A DNA stretch of 15,819 nucleotides from assembly GCA_903924715.1 (NCBI GenBank), contig CAIYCP010000556.1, positions 1 to 15,819 of the forward strand, given 5' to 3'. The first letter of the stretch is position 1. Every line of letters starts with the position of its first letter. The notes under the pieces were generated by a model, which worked only from the letters and a program-made list of their open reading frames with translations, ran no database searches and was not told where the DNA came from. The stretch comes from an uncultured beta proteobacterium (GTDB taxonomy: Bacteria; Pseudomonadota; Gammaproteobacteria; Burkholderiales; Burkholderiaceae_B). Of this stretch, positions 1-6,690 are shown in pieces. Both the position numbers and the translations under genes were made by a program.

Positions 1-405
1 CCCTGTCAAAGACTTAAAAGTCAGCGCCAAGAAGTACATGATCAAAGAAAATACGACCGTAATGATCGCAAAATAATGCCAGGTTAAACGCACCGCCAAA
101 ATCCCAGTTAAAAAAGCAATAACAGTGGCGCTTAGCGGGCCCAAGAAAAATGCGGGCCAAAAAGAGAGGTGCAACTCAGTGATCCCGAGCGCGACGCCAT
201 ACATTCCGAAGCCAAAGTACAACGCCTGACCAAACGAGAGTAAGCCCACATAGCCGAATAAAAAATTAATACTGGCTGCGAAGCATGACCAAATTACGAT
301 CTCGGTCAGAATGCTCAGCCAAAAAGGATCCCCAAGCCAAGTAATCAACCATGGCGCTAGCACCAGCGCAACGAACAAGCTTGCGTAGCCTAAACTGATC
401 CTCAT
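1..405 (-). CDS. livM: Branched-chain amino acid type ABC transporter permease LivM (partial, N-terminal 135 residues)
   Basis: Inner-membrane permease of an ABC importer of the hydrophobic amino acid (HAAT) family, partner of LivH next door. The reading frame is open from the ATG at 405 to the left edge with no stop, so the C-terminal part is missing. The visible part has several hydrophobic segments and the family hallmark GYVGLLSFGQALYFGFGMYG at about residues 51-70, which corresponds to the conserved G-x-x-SFG-x-A-x-F-G-x-G-x-Y stretch of LivM. The start ATG overlaps the livH stop as ATGA (402-405), a sign of translational coupling. The ATPases LivG and LivF would be expected further left, outside the window. 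Some members of this family carry urea, short amides or aromatic acids rather than leucine, so the substrate is open. The family call is firm. Confidence 0.93.
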   Translation of the reverse strand, partial: MRISLGYASLFVALVLAPWLITWLGDPFWLSILTEIVIWSCFAASINFLFGYVGLLSFGQALYFGFGMYGVALGITELHLSFWPAFFLGPLSATVIAFLTGILAVRLTWHYFAIITVVFSLIMYFLALTFKSLTG

Positions 406-1262
406 TTCGTAAGCCCCTTGAATAAACCCTGTGGGCGAACCAACAGGACTCCACTCATTAAGACGAGCGAAAATATTCGAGCAATTGTTGGCGTTGCAAA
501 GCCCGAGATCACACCTTCTAAAAACGCAAGCAGTACCGCAGCCGCCACAGTGCCAGGCAGATTACCCAAGCCACCGATAATCACCGCCATGAAGCAGAAG
601 GGCAAAATATCCACGCCGGTACGAAAATCGACCGTGGTGATTGGCGCTGCGATCACACCTCCAAGTGCTGCCATTGCAAAGCCGATACCAAACGTAAACA
701 AATATACCTGCTGGGTCGGTATCCCCATGGCGGTTGCCGTGTCCCGGTCATGCCGCACTGCTCTCATCCAAGTGCCGAGTTTCGTTTTTTTAAGAAATAT
801 AAAGAAGGCAACAATCGCGATGATTGACGCCATCGCCGCAAAAATTCGATACCACTCGTATTCAATACCAAACAATCCAAAGGTACCTTGAATCGGCGAC
901 ATAATGCGTTTTGGTGCTGCACCAAAAGTCATCCGTACGACTTCTTGAATAATCATCGACAACCCAAACGTTGCCACAATGGAGAGTGCAGCATTGTTTT
1001 TGATTCGCTGAATGATCGAATACTGAACAATCACGCCTAGCGCAAAGCCAATTAAGGGCGCGATGATCAGCGCGGGCCAGAAAAGCCCGAGCGTAGTGAG
1101 TGTCGTATAGGTGAGCACCGTGCCCACCATAAAAAAATCACCATGGGACAGGTTGATAATGTCCAATAATCCAAAAATAATAGACAGGCCTAAGGCAATG
1201 AGCGCAACGATCAGCCCAAATACGATGCCGTTAATAGCCAGCGCTACTATCGTTTGATTCAT
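402..1262 (-). CDS. livH: Branched-chain amino acid type ABC transporter permease LivH
   Basis: Complete 286-residue inner-membrane permease, the usual LivH length. It is hydrophobic throughout, with about eight membrane segments. The N-terminal part shows the family signature NLSHGDFFMVG at residues 37-47, matching the conserved N-L-A-H-G motif of LivH proteins. It forms the membrane pore with LivM, whose start codon overlaps its stop. The ATG at 1262 has only a weak purine-rich ribosome site (AGAAAG). Upstream lie a possible promoter (1312-1341) and a TTTGCAA-N6-TTGCAAA palindrome shared with the nitrilase control region, so the LysR protein encoded next door probably regulates it. No periplasmic binding protein is seen here; it may lie left of the window. 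What is transported is unknown; the shared operator makes a nitrile, amide or related acid worth considering. Confidence 0.95.
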   Translation of the reverse strand: MNQTIVALAINGIVFGLIVALIALGLSIIFGLLDIINLSHGDFFMVGTVLTYTTLTTLGLFWPALIIAPLIGFALGVIVQYSIIQRIKNNAALSIVATFGLSMIIQEVVRMTFGAAPKRIMSPIQGTFGLFGIEYEWYRIFAAMASIIAIVAFFIFLKKTKLGTWMRAVRHDRDTATAMGIPTQQVYLFTFGIGFAMAALGGVIAAPITTVDFRTGVDILPFCFMAVIIGGLGNLPGTVAAAVLLAFLEGVISGFATPTIARIFSLVLMSGVLLVRPQGLFKGLTK

Positions 1263-1311
1263 GAGGTTCTTTCTGTGGGTGCCTAACGAGTGACCCTCAG
1301 TCTAATCGACT

Positions 1312-1341
1312 ACTCTAAAAATGCAAGGCTGTTTTTTGCAA
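1312..1341 (-). promoter_or_regulatory. Possible livH promoter
   Basis: Read on the minus strand, TTGCAA (1341-1336) and TAGAGT (1317-1312) are separated by 18 bases, and each matches four of six sigma70 consensus positions. The -35 box lies inside the left arm of the palindrome at 1332-1357, so a protein bound there would touch RNA polymerase. The transcript leader to the livH ATG would be about 45 bases. This is a pattern match only. Confidence 0.35.
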
Positions 1342-1357
1342 GCATGGTTGCAAAAAA
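1332..1357. promoter_or_regulatory. Palindromic operator upstream of livH, probable LysR-type regulator site
   Basis: Perfect inverted repeat: arm TTTTTTGCAA (1332-1341), spacer GCATGG (1342-1347), arm TTGCAAAAAA (1348-1357). It sits 14 bases past the lysR stop codon and about 70 bases before the livH start. The core TTTGCAA-N6-TTGCAAA recurs exactly, with the same spacing, at 2298-2327 on the other side of the lysR gene. Binding by that regulator is inferred from the paired location. As the site also follows a stop codon, a weak rho-independent terminator was considered; the low-GC stem and the T-run at its outer edge make an operator the better reading. Confidence 0.6.
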
Positions 1358-1371
1358 TCGACCGCATGAAC

Positions 1372-2283
1372 CTATTGATTCAAAAATACATCATCTGATT
1401 CAAAAATAGACTTAATGAATCGATGTACTTGAGAGACCCGCTCGACCGCCAATAGGTCACTTTGAGCGCTGATATAGATCTCGCGTTTCACCCGAACACT
1501 GTCCGTCAATACAGGCGTCAATTCAGAGCCCTTGGGAATCGCAAACTTAGGGAAGAGGCCCAAGCCTACCCCTGAGGAGGCAAAGGCAATCTGGGCCACC
1601 ATGCTGCTAGAGGTGACCTGAGCGTCGGGGCCCTTGATCACCTCATCCAACCAGCGTACCGTGTCCATCTGGATCAAGTCGTCGATATAGGTCACAAAAC
1701 GGTGCTGCTGCAAATCGGCCACAGTCTTGGGCCGACCGAACTGGGCGAAATACTCAGAGGTGCCATAAAGGTAAAGCACGAATTCGCCTACCTTTTCACA
1801 AACGATCCCTTTGCCCGATTGCTTGAAAAAGCTCAAAAATAAGTCGGCTTCTCGGTAGCCGACCTTGATGTAATTGGACGAAGTGACCAGTTCAAGGCGT
1901 ATCGCAGGGTACTCGCTGAAAAATGGCTTAAATTTATTTGCTAGATATAAGGAACCAATGCCCTCCATCATCGCAACTCGAACGGTGCCCGTGATCTCTT
2001 TTTCTGGCTGAACAATATCGGCCAAGCCCTGTATGCCGAGTTCGACACGCTCGAGCTGCTCGACAATCTCATCAGCAAATTTCGTGTGGATCATGCCACC
2101 CCGAGTGCGCTGAAAGAGCTTGTGACCAAGGCATACTTCAAGCTGTGCAATCCTTCGACTGACCGTTGAGTCGTCTAGCTTCAACTTCTTGGCCGCATTG
2201 GTAATATTTCCTGAACGATAGACGTTCAGGAAAATTTTTAGGTCCTCCCAATTCAACTGCCTGTGTTTAGAGTGCGCGGTCAT
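1372..2283 (-). CDS. LysR-type transcriptional regulator
   Basis: DNA-binding regulator of 303 residues, the normal LysR length. An N-terminal winged helix-turn-helix covers about residues 10-70, with the typical run around residues 25-50 (SGNITNAAKKLKLDDSTVSR, then RIAQLE). A periplasmic-binding-protein-like effector domain follows from about residue 90 to the end. The frame is open upstream to 2346, giving 21 more residues, but I chose the ATG at 2283. That start gives standard family spacing before the helix-turn-helix, and the extra codons would lie across a perfect palindrome and the likely lysR promoter. It is divergent from the nitrilase and lies upstream of livH in the same orientation. 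Matching palindromes on both sides suggest it controls both and itself. The inducer is unknown; the nitrilase substrate or product is a reasonable guess. Confidence 0.93.
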   Translation of the reverse strand: MTAHSKHRQLNWEDLKIFLNVYRSGNITNAAKKLKLDDSTVSRRIAQLEVCLGHKLFQRTRGGMIHTKFADEIVEQLERVELGIQGLADIVQPEKEITGTVRVAMMEGIGSLYLANKFKPFFSEYPAIRLELVTSSNYIKVGYREADLFLSFFKQSGKGIVCEKVGEFVLYLYGTSEYFAQFGRPKTVADLQQHRFVTYIDDLIQMDTVRWLDEVIKGPDAQVTSSSMVAQIAFASSGVGLGLFPKFAIPKGSELTPVLTDSVRVKREIYISAQSDLLAVERVSQVHRFIKSIFESDDVFLNQ

Positions 2284-2297
2284 TAAAGGTCGACTTT

Positions 2298-2327
2298 GTA
2301 AATTTGCAATACAGGTTGCAAATTTAC
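2298..2327. promoter_or_regulatory. Palindromic operator in the lysR-nitrilase intergenic region
   Basis: Perfect 12-base inverted repeat: arm GTAAATTTGCAA (2298-2309), spacer TACAGG (2310-2315), and the reverse complement of the arm at 2316-2327. It sits between the divergent lysR (ATG at 2283) and nitrilase (ATG at 2380). The inner core and the six-base spacing are the same as at 1332-1357. Placement about 50 bases before the likely nitrilase transcription start and over the likely lysR -10 box fits the usual LysR arrangement of activating the divergent gene while repressing itself. The regulator assignment is inference. Confidence 0.65.
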
Positions 2328-2350
2328 TCTGATTCATTGCAGCCATTCAA
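2321..2350 (-). promoter_or_regulatory. Possible lysR promoter overlapping the operator
   Basis: On the minus strand, TTGAAT (2350-2345) and TAAATT (2326-2321) are 18 bases apart and each fits four of six sigma70 consensus positions. The -10 box lies in the right arm of the palindrome, which would allow autorepression. Transcription would begin near 2314, giving a leader of about 30 bases to the ATG at 2283 and excluding the upstream in-frame starts. Confidence 0.4.
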
Positions 2351-2353
2351 GCT

Positions 2354-2359
2354 TAGAAT
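2354..2359 (+). promoter_or_regulatory. Possible nitrilase -10 box
   Basis: TAGAAT lies 20 bases before the nitrilase start, and no good -35 box is found 16-18 bases upstream of it. That is what an activator-dependent promoter would look like, with the palindrome at 2298-2327 placed to assist polymerase. The evidence is weak by itself. Confidence 0.3.
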
Positions 2360-2379
2360 TTAACAATCGAAAAGGGATC

Positions 2380-3378
2380 ATGATGCACAACACAGTCACT
2401 AAAGTTGCGGTTGCACACGTCGCGCCAGTATTTTTGGACAAAAAGGCTACTGTCGCAAAGGCCTTGGGGCTCATTCAGGAAGCGGCCCAAAAAGGTGCAC
2501 AGCTCATTGTATTCCCCGAATCCTTTATTCCCGGATTTCCGATTTGGGCCGCCTTATGGTCTCCGATGGAAAATCACGACCTGTTTCAACGCTTTGTCGA
2601 AAACAGCTTGTTATGTGATGGGCCTGAGGTCGCAGCTATTGCCGCGCAAGCAAAAAAATTCAATATCTTCGTCTCCTTTGGCTTGAGTGAGGCGAGTCAT
2701 GCCAGCGTAGGTTGTATCTGGAATTCGAACATCTTAATTTCTGATCAAGGCGAAACGCTCATCCACCATCGCAAACTCGTACCTACGTTTTTTGAAAAAC
2801 TCATCTGGGCACCCGGAGATGGTGCCGGCCTGAAGGTGGCTCGCACCCGCATCGGAAATATTGGGGGCTTGATCTGCGGAGAAAACACCAATCCGTTAGC
2901 TCGGTATGCATTGATGGCTCAGAAAGAGCAAATTCATATTTCAAGCTGGCCGCCGATATGGCCTACTCGCAACCCAGCCGAGGGTGGTAACTACAACAAC
3001 TTGCAAGCCAACCGTATCCGCGCATCGGCGCACTCATTCGAATCGAAATCGTTCGGCATTGTGTGTGCCGGGTTCATGGACAAGCCCATGTTTGATTTTT
3101 TAGTGAAAAGGGATCGTAGCGTTGCAAATGTGCTTGAGAAGACGCCTGGAGCAGAGTCATTCTTTGTTAACCCAACGGGCACACAGTTTGGCGACACTTT
3201 ACAAACAGAAGAGGGCTTAATCTATGCTGAACTCGATCTGAGTCAGTGCATTGAGCCCAAGCAATTTCATGATGTCGTCGGCTACTACAATCGCTTTGAT
3301 GTATTCGATTTGAAAGTGAATCGCAAGCGGATTGAACCAATCACCTGGGTGAACCTGACGGACGACACCTCAAACTAA
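2380..3378 (+). CDS. Nitrilase / carbon-nitrogen hydrolase
   Basis: Predicted cytoplasmic enzyme of 332 residues hydrolysing a nitrile to the carboxylic acid and ammonia, or possibly an amide. The single nitrilase-superfamily domain shows the full catalytic triad: E47 in FPESFIPGFP, K132 in HHRKLVPTFFEK and C166 in GLICGENTNPLAR; E139 is the second structural glutamate. The length and the FPE-x-F-x-PG-x-P motif favour true nitrilases over the shorter amidase branches. The residue after the catalytic cysteine is glycine (CGEN), where most characterised nitrilases have tryptophan (CWEN or CWEH), so the preferred substrate may differ. AAGGGA lies just upstream; two ATGs adjoin (2380 and 2383) and the second has better spacing. 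It is divergent from lysR and converges on the acuI-like gene, overlapping it by four bases. Confidence 0.92.
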   Translation: MMHNTVTKVAVAHVAPVFLDKKATVAKALGLIQEAAQKGAQLIVFPESFIPGFPIWAALWSPMENHDLFQRFVENSLLCDGPEVAAIAAQAKKFNIFVSFGLSEASHASVGCIWNSNILISDQGETLIHHRKLVPTFFEKLIWAPGDGAGLKVARTRIGNIGGLICGENTNPLARYALMAQKEQIHISSWPPIWPTRNPAEGGNYNNLQANRIRASAHSFESKSFGIVCAGFMDKPMFDFLVKRDRSVANVLEKTPGAESFFVNPTGTQFGDTLQTEEGLIYAELDLSQCIEPKQFHDVVGYYNRFDVFDLKVNRKRIEPITWVNLTDDTSN

Positions 3379-4364
3379 AACTGCACAACAGCACGCCCGC
3401 GCACACCCGAGCTAATCAGCTTGTCGCAATGGCTTTTTAAGTCGTCAAACGCGATGGTATAAGCAATCTGATGGATGTGCTTCGGACGCAAGTCTCCGCC
3501 CTTTTGCATGCGCTGCCAGACGCCACCGCGCGTCGGGACGGGATGATTGCCATTAATGCCTACCAGTGACACCGCGCGTAAAATGAAAGGGTAAATCGAC
3601 GTACTAAAGGTTTCGCCTGCGGCATTGCCAAAGGCGCAAACGACACCGCGCTGTTTCGTTGAGCGCAATACATCGTCAAGAGGCTTGCCGCCGACGGCAT
3701 CAATCGCACCGGCCCAGCGCTGCTCTTCTAAAGATTTGTCGCCACCCGCGATTTCATCACGACCAATGACTTCGGCTGCGCCAATACTTTTTAAATAAGC
3801 CGCTTCAGTGTCTTTTTTTCCTGTGCTGGCGACGACGCGATAGCCTAAGCCCGCCAACATATCGATTGCAAACGATGAGCTACCGCCCGTTGCGCCAGTG
3901 ACCAAAATTGGCCCATGCTCAGGCTTAACACCGCGCAACAACAACTCGTCCACAGCCAACGCAGAGGTGTAGGCGGCTAAGCCCATCGCAACCGATTCAA
4001 AGGGATCGGTATCCTCGGGCACGTGCGCCACCCAACTACCAGGCACACGCACGTACTCGCTATACGCGCCGTCGCGCCGCATCCCGAACTCACGTCCGCC
4101 CTGCACAGTCACGACATCACCCACCTTAAACTGGTCGTTTGAGGACTCGACGACTAAGCCCGCCACCTCAACGCCTGGCACCGCAGGCAGGTTTGACAGC
4201 ACCTTACCAACACCCGTCACTGCTCGCGCATCTTTGTAGTTCACAGCCGCATACTGCGATTGAATCACGACATCGCCTGGCGCGAGGTCGTCAATGGTTT
4301 GCTCAATCATTCGACTGATACGTTTTCCATTTTCTTCGTAGAGCTTGATTGCTTTGAATTTCAT
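3375..4364 (-). CDS. acuI: AcuI/YhdH-type NADPH-dependent acryloyl-CoA reductase (MDR superfamily)
   Basis: Medium-chain reductase of 329 residues, close to the length of E. coli YhdH. The family reduces acryloyl-CoA to propanoyl-CoA with NADPH. An N-terminal GroES-like domain carries AAVNYKDA near residue 42 and PGVEVAG near 63-69. The Rossmann domain begins near residue 155 (VTGATGG), with STGK near 180 where the NADP phosphate should bind, and WAGAIDAVGG is close to the YhdH family. No zinc-binding cysteines are seen. The glycine loop reads GGSSS where I would expect GGVGS. The start is the ATG at 4364, because AGGA lies five bases before it; an in-frame GTG at 4376 overlaps the upstream stop. 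It is the last gene of the minus-strand run, eight bases after the CoA-transferase, so its substrate here may be another enoyl-CoA. The family is sure, the exact substrate is not. Confidence 0.85.
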   Translation of the reverse strand: MKFKAIKLYEENGKRISRMIEQTIDDLAPGDVVIQSQYAAVNYKDARAVTGVGKVLSNLPAVPGVEVAGLVVESSNDQFKVGDVVTVQGGREFGMRRDGAYSEYVRVPGSWVAHVPEDTDPFESVAMGLAAYTSALAVDELLLRGVKPEHGPILVTGATGGSSSFAIDMLAGLGYRVVASTGKKDTEAAYLKSIGAAEVIGRDEIAGGDKSLEEQRWAGAIDAVGGKPLDDVLRSTKQRGVVCAFGNAAGETFSTSIYPFILRAVSLVGINGNHPVPTRGGVWQRMQKGGDLRPKHIHQIAYTIAFDDLKSHCDKLISSGVRGRAVVQF

Positions 4365-4372
4365 TTTTATCC

Positions 4373-5593
4373 TCACTGCCGCTGAATCACTGCACCACTC
4401 GCAAGCAAGGCGTCAATCTCAGAAACAGACAAGCCAAATTCAGCAAGAATTTGACAGCTATGCTCGCCAAGCGCAGGAGGGCCATACCGTACACGCGACT
4501 GCGCATCACGATCGCCCGCAGCAAACCCGGGCATGCGCACTAAGCCGGCAACTGAGCTATGCGTATCAACAATCACTCCGTTGTGCGCCAACTGTGGTGA
4601 TTGCATCACCATATCGTAATCTGCAATGGGGCCACAAATGATGTCTGCAGCCTCAAAGAGTTCTTGCCACTCAAACGATGTTTTATGCGCTAACAACACT
4701 TTAAGCTCTTGCATCAAGGCATCGCGATTGGCCACGCGCTTGGGGATCGTTGCGAAATCAGCGTGGGTTGCAAGCTCTGGTTTGCCCAACAACTTACAGA
4801 GCGCAAGCCAGCGATCATCATGATAGGCCGCGATGATGATCCAACCATCTTTAGTCGTATAGGCTTCGTTAGGCGCCGAATAGGGCGCCGCTGTGCCTGT
4901 GCGCAAGGGCAATTCGCCGCTGGATAAGTACGAGGCAACAGACGACAACTGCAACATCAAGGCGCTGTTATATAGCGAAAAATCAAGATGCTGACCTTGA
5001 CCCGTGGCCTCACGCACACGCAACGCAGCCAAGACCGCTGAGGTCGATACAAAACCCGTCACCATATCCACCGCGGGCACCAAAACTTTCATGGGAGGTG
5101 AGTTCGCATCACCAATATTGCTCATCAAACCCGATACAGCCTGCACGATTCCATCTACGCCAGCCTTGTCGCGCCACGGACCCGTTTGACCGTAGGCCGA
5201 CACTGAACCAAAAATCACACCACGATTAATGTCACTGAGGGCCGCATAACCGACACCCAGCTTATCCATGACCCCAGGACGAAAGCTTTCAAGCACAATC
5301 GTAGAAGTTACTGCCATCCGTTTGACTAGGGCCACGCCCTCTGGTTTTTTCAAATCAATCGCAATTGAACGCTTATTGCGATTGAAACTCATCGACACGA
5401 CAGATTCGCCCTCTTGCCAGGGTGGGCCAAGTTTTCGGCCGATATCCCCACCCGGTGACTCAACCTTGATGACCTCGGCGCCCATATCACCCAGCTGCAT
5501 GCCAATCAAAGGGCCCGCACCAATCTGCGTGAAATCAAGCACTTTGATCCCTGCAAGTGCATTGTTAATATTCACGCTGCCCGCACCACTCAT
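4373..5593 (-). CDS. CaiB/BaiF family (class III) CoA-transferase
   Basis: Predicted cytosolic enzyme of 406 residues moving CoA from a donor acyl-CoA to a free carboxylic acid. The family pattern is clear: LAGIKVLDFTQIGAGP near the N-terminus, then LGDMGAEVIKVESPGGD, then NRNKRSIAIDLKKPEG, SAYGQTGPWRDKAG and VPAVDMVTG. The last of these carries the likely catalytic aspartate, D176, equivalent to D169 of formyl-CoA transferase. I chose the ATG at 5593 because AGGA lies eight bases upstream; an in-frame TTG at 5614 would overlap the preceding gene. It starts 10 bases after the Bug receptor gene and ends eight bases before the acuI-like gene, so the three are almost certainly co-transcribed. 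In this setting it probably activates the carboxylate captured by the receptor. The actual acid is unknown. Confidence 0.93.
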   Translation of the reverse strand: MSGAGSVNINNALAGIKVLDFTQIGAGPLIGMQLGDMGAEVIKVESPGGDIGRKLGPPWQEGESVVSMSFNRNKRSIAIDLKKPEGVALVKRMAVTSTIVLESFRPGVMDKLGVGYAALSDINRGVIFGSVSAYGQTGPWRDKAGVDGIVQAVSGLMSNIGDANSPPMKVLVPAVDMVTGFVSTSAVLAALRVREATGQGQHLDFSLYNSALMLQLSSVASYLSSGELPLRTGTAAPYSAPNEAYTTKDGWIIIAAYHDDRWLALCKLLGKPELATHADFATIPKRVANRDALMQELKVLLAHKTSFEWQELFEAADIICGPIADYDMVMQSPQLAHNGVIVDTHSSVAGLVRMPGFAAGDRDAQSRVRYGPPALGEHSCQILAEFGLSVSEIDALLASGAVIQRQ

Positions 5594-5603
5594 TTCTACA
5601 TTC

Positions 5604-6656
5604 CTATTTATCAATCTTTAAACCAATCGCCTTGATCGTTTTTTGCCAATACAGCAAATCCTTTTTAATCATTTCATCCATCTCTTTTGGATTCAGGTAG
5701 GTCACAATAAAACCTTGCCCTGTTAACCGCTCGTTGGTTGCCCGGTCAGCGAGCGCGCGTCCAATTTCAGCAGACAGTTTTTCAACAATATCCTTGGGTG
5801 TATTGGCAGGCGCCAGAATCGAGTACCAAAGCGGCACTTCAAAACCTGGCAACCCAGCAGCCTCAGCAATCGTCGGTACATCGGGCATCGCCGCAGAACG
5901 CACAGCCGTAGTCAGGCCTAACGCACGAAGTTTTCCTGCCTTCACGTGCTGCTCGAGTGACGCCATTGTGCCGATCGCACTTTGCACTTGCCCTCCAATC
6001 AAGTCTGCGATTGCCGGCCCCGTCCCTTTGTACGGCACATGCGTCACTTTCACGCCTGCAGAATAATTAAACACCTCAAAGGCGATGTGCTGCGCGGTAC
6101 CTGTCCCCGGCGTACTATGGTTGAACTTACTAGGATCTGCTTTGACCAACGCAATAAAACTTTTTAAATCATTAGCAGGAATGGCAGGATTAATCACAAG
6201 GACCATTGGCACTGATGCAACCTGCGCAACAGCCACGAAATCTTTTTCAATATCAAACGGCACATTGTTGTCGAGCCAGGGATTAATCGTAATCTGATTC
6301 GATGCCATCAAAATGGTGTATCCATCAGGGGCAGACTTCGCCACGAATTCTGACCCAATATTGCCGCCGGCGCCGGCCCTATTATCGACAACAACCGTCT
6401 GACCGAAAGCCTCTGCCAATCGCGGCGCAATTGCGCGCGCCAAAATATCGTTACCACCGCCGGGTGGAAAAGGCACAACAAAACGGATCGATTTATCTGG
6501 AAATTTTGCGACAGTTTGAGCAAGCAAAAGCTGTGGCGCCAAACTCGAGCCGCCTACAATTGCCAGAACAAGTCGTATCGCCCATTGCTGCAGAGTCGAA
6601 GCATAAAGACCCGGTCGCGCTTGGCTAGCGCTAATCAGTTTGATACGTTGCATCAT
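5604..6656 (-). CDS. Bug family (TctC-like) periplasmic solute-binding receptor
   Basis: Predicted periplasmic receptor of 350 residues of the type used by tripartite tricarboxylate transporters, which bind small carboxylates. A hydrophobic export segment lies at about residues 26-45, ending LLLAQ, after which the mature protein begins near FPDKSIRFVVPFPPGGGNDILAR, the classic Bug start. Later motifs include VDNRAGAGGNIGSEFVAKSAPDGYT, HVPYKGTGPAIADLIGGQV and DVPTIAEAAGLPGFE, all standard for the family. The region before the hydrophobic segment is unusually long at about 25 residues. The start ATG pair (6656 and 6653) follows AGGGGA. No membrane partners TctA or TctB are present here, which is common for Bug genes. 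The gene lies between an EamA transporter and a CoA-transferase, implying the ligand feeds this pathway. Confidence 0.95.
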   Translation of the reverse strand: MMQRIKLISASQARPGLYASTLQQWAIRLVLAIVGGSSLAPQLLLAQTVAKFPDKSIRFVVPFPPGGGNDILARAIAPRLAEAFGQTVVVDNRAGAGGNIGSEFVAKSAPDGYTILMASNQITINPWLDNNVPFDIEKDFVAVAQVASVPMVLVINPAIPANDLKSFIALVKADPSKFNHSTPGTGTAQHIAFEVFNYSAGVKVTHVPYKGTGPAIADLIGGQVQSAIGTMASLEQHVKAGKLRALGLTTAVRSAAMPDVPTIAEAAGLPGFEVPLWYSILAPANTPKDIVEKLSAEIGRALADRATNERLTGQGFIVTYLNPKEMDEMIKKDLLYWQKTIKAIGLKIDK

Positions 6657-6690
6657 TTTGTCCCCTATTTTTTATGTCACTTACGACAAT

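Noticed and set aside
418..891. Plus-strand open frame of 157 codons opposite livH
   Set aside because: It is antisense to a clear membrane permease, and its lysine- and proline-rich translation is what hydrophobic codons give on the other strand.
1332..1357. Rho-independent terminator for lysR
   Set aside because: The stem is AT-rich with only a GC pair near the loop, and a near-identical palindrome sits in the lysR-nitrilase promoter region. That argues for a protein-binding site.
2298..2327. Classical T-N11-A LysR box centred in the palindrome
   Set aside because: The repeat has an even-length centre, so a symmetric 13-base T-N11-A box cannot be placed on its axis. The site is reported only as a palindromic candidate operator.
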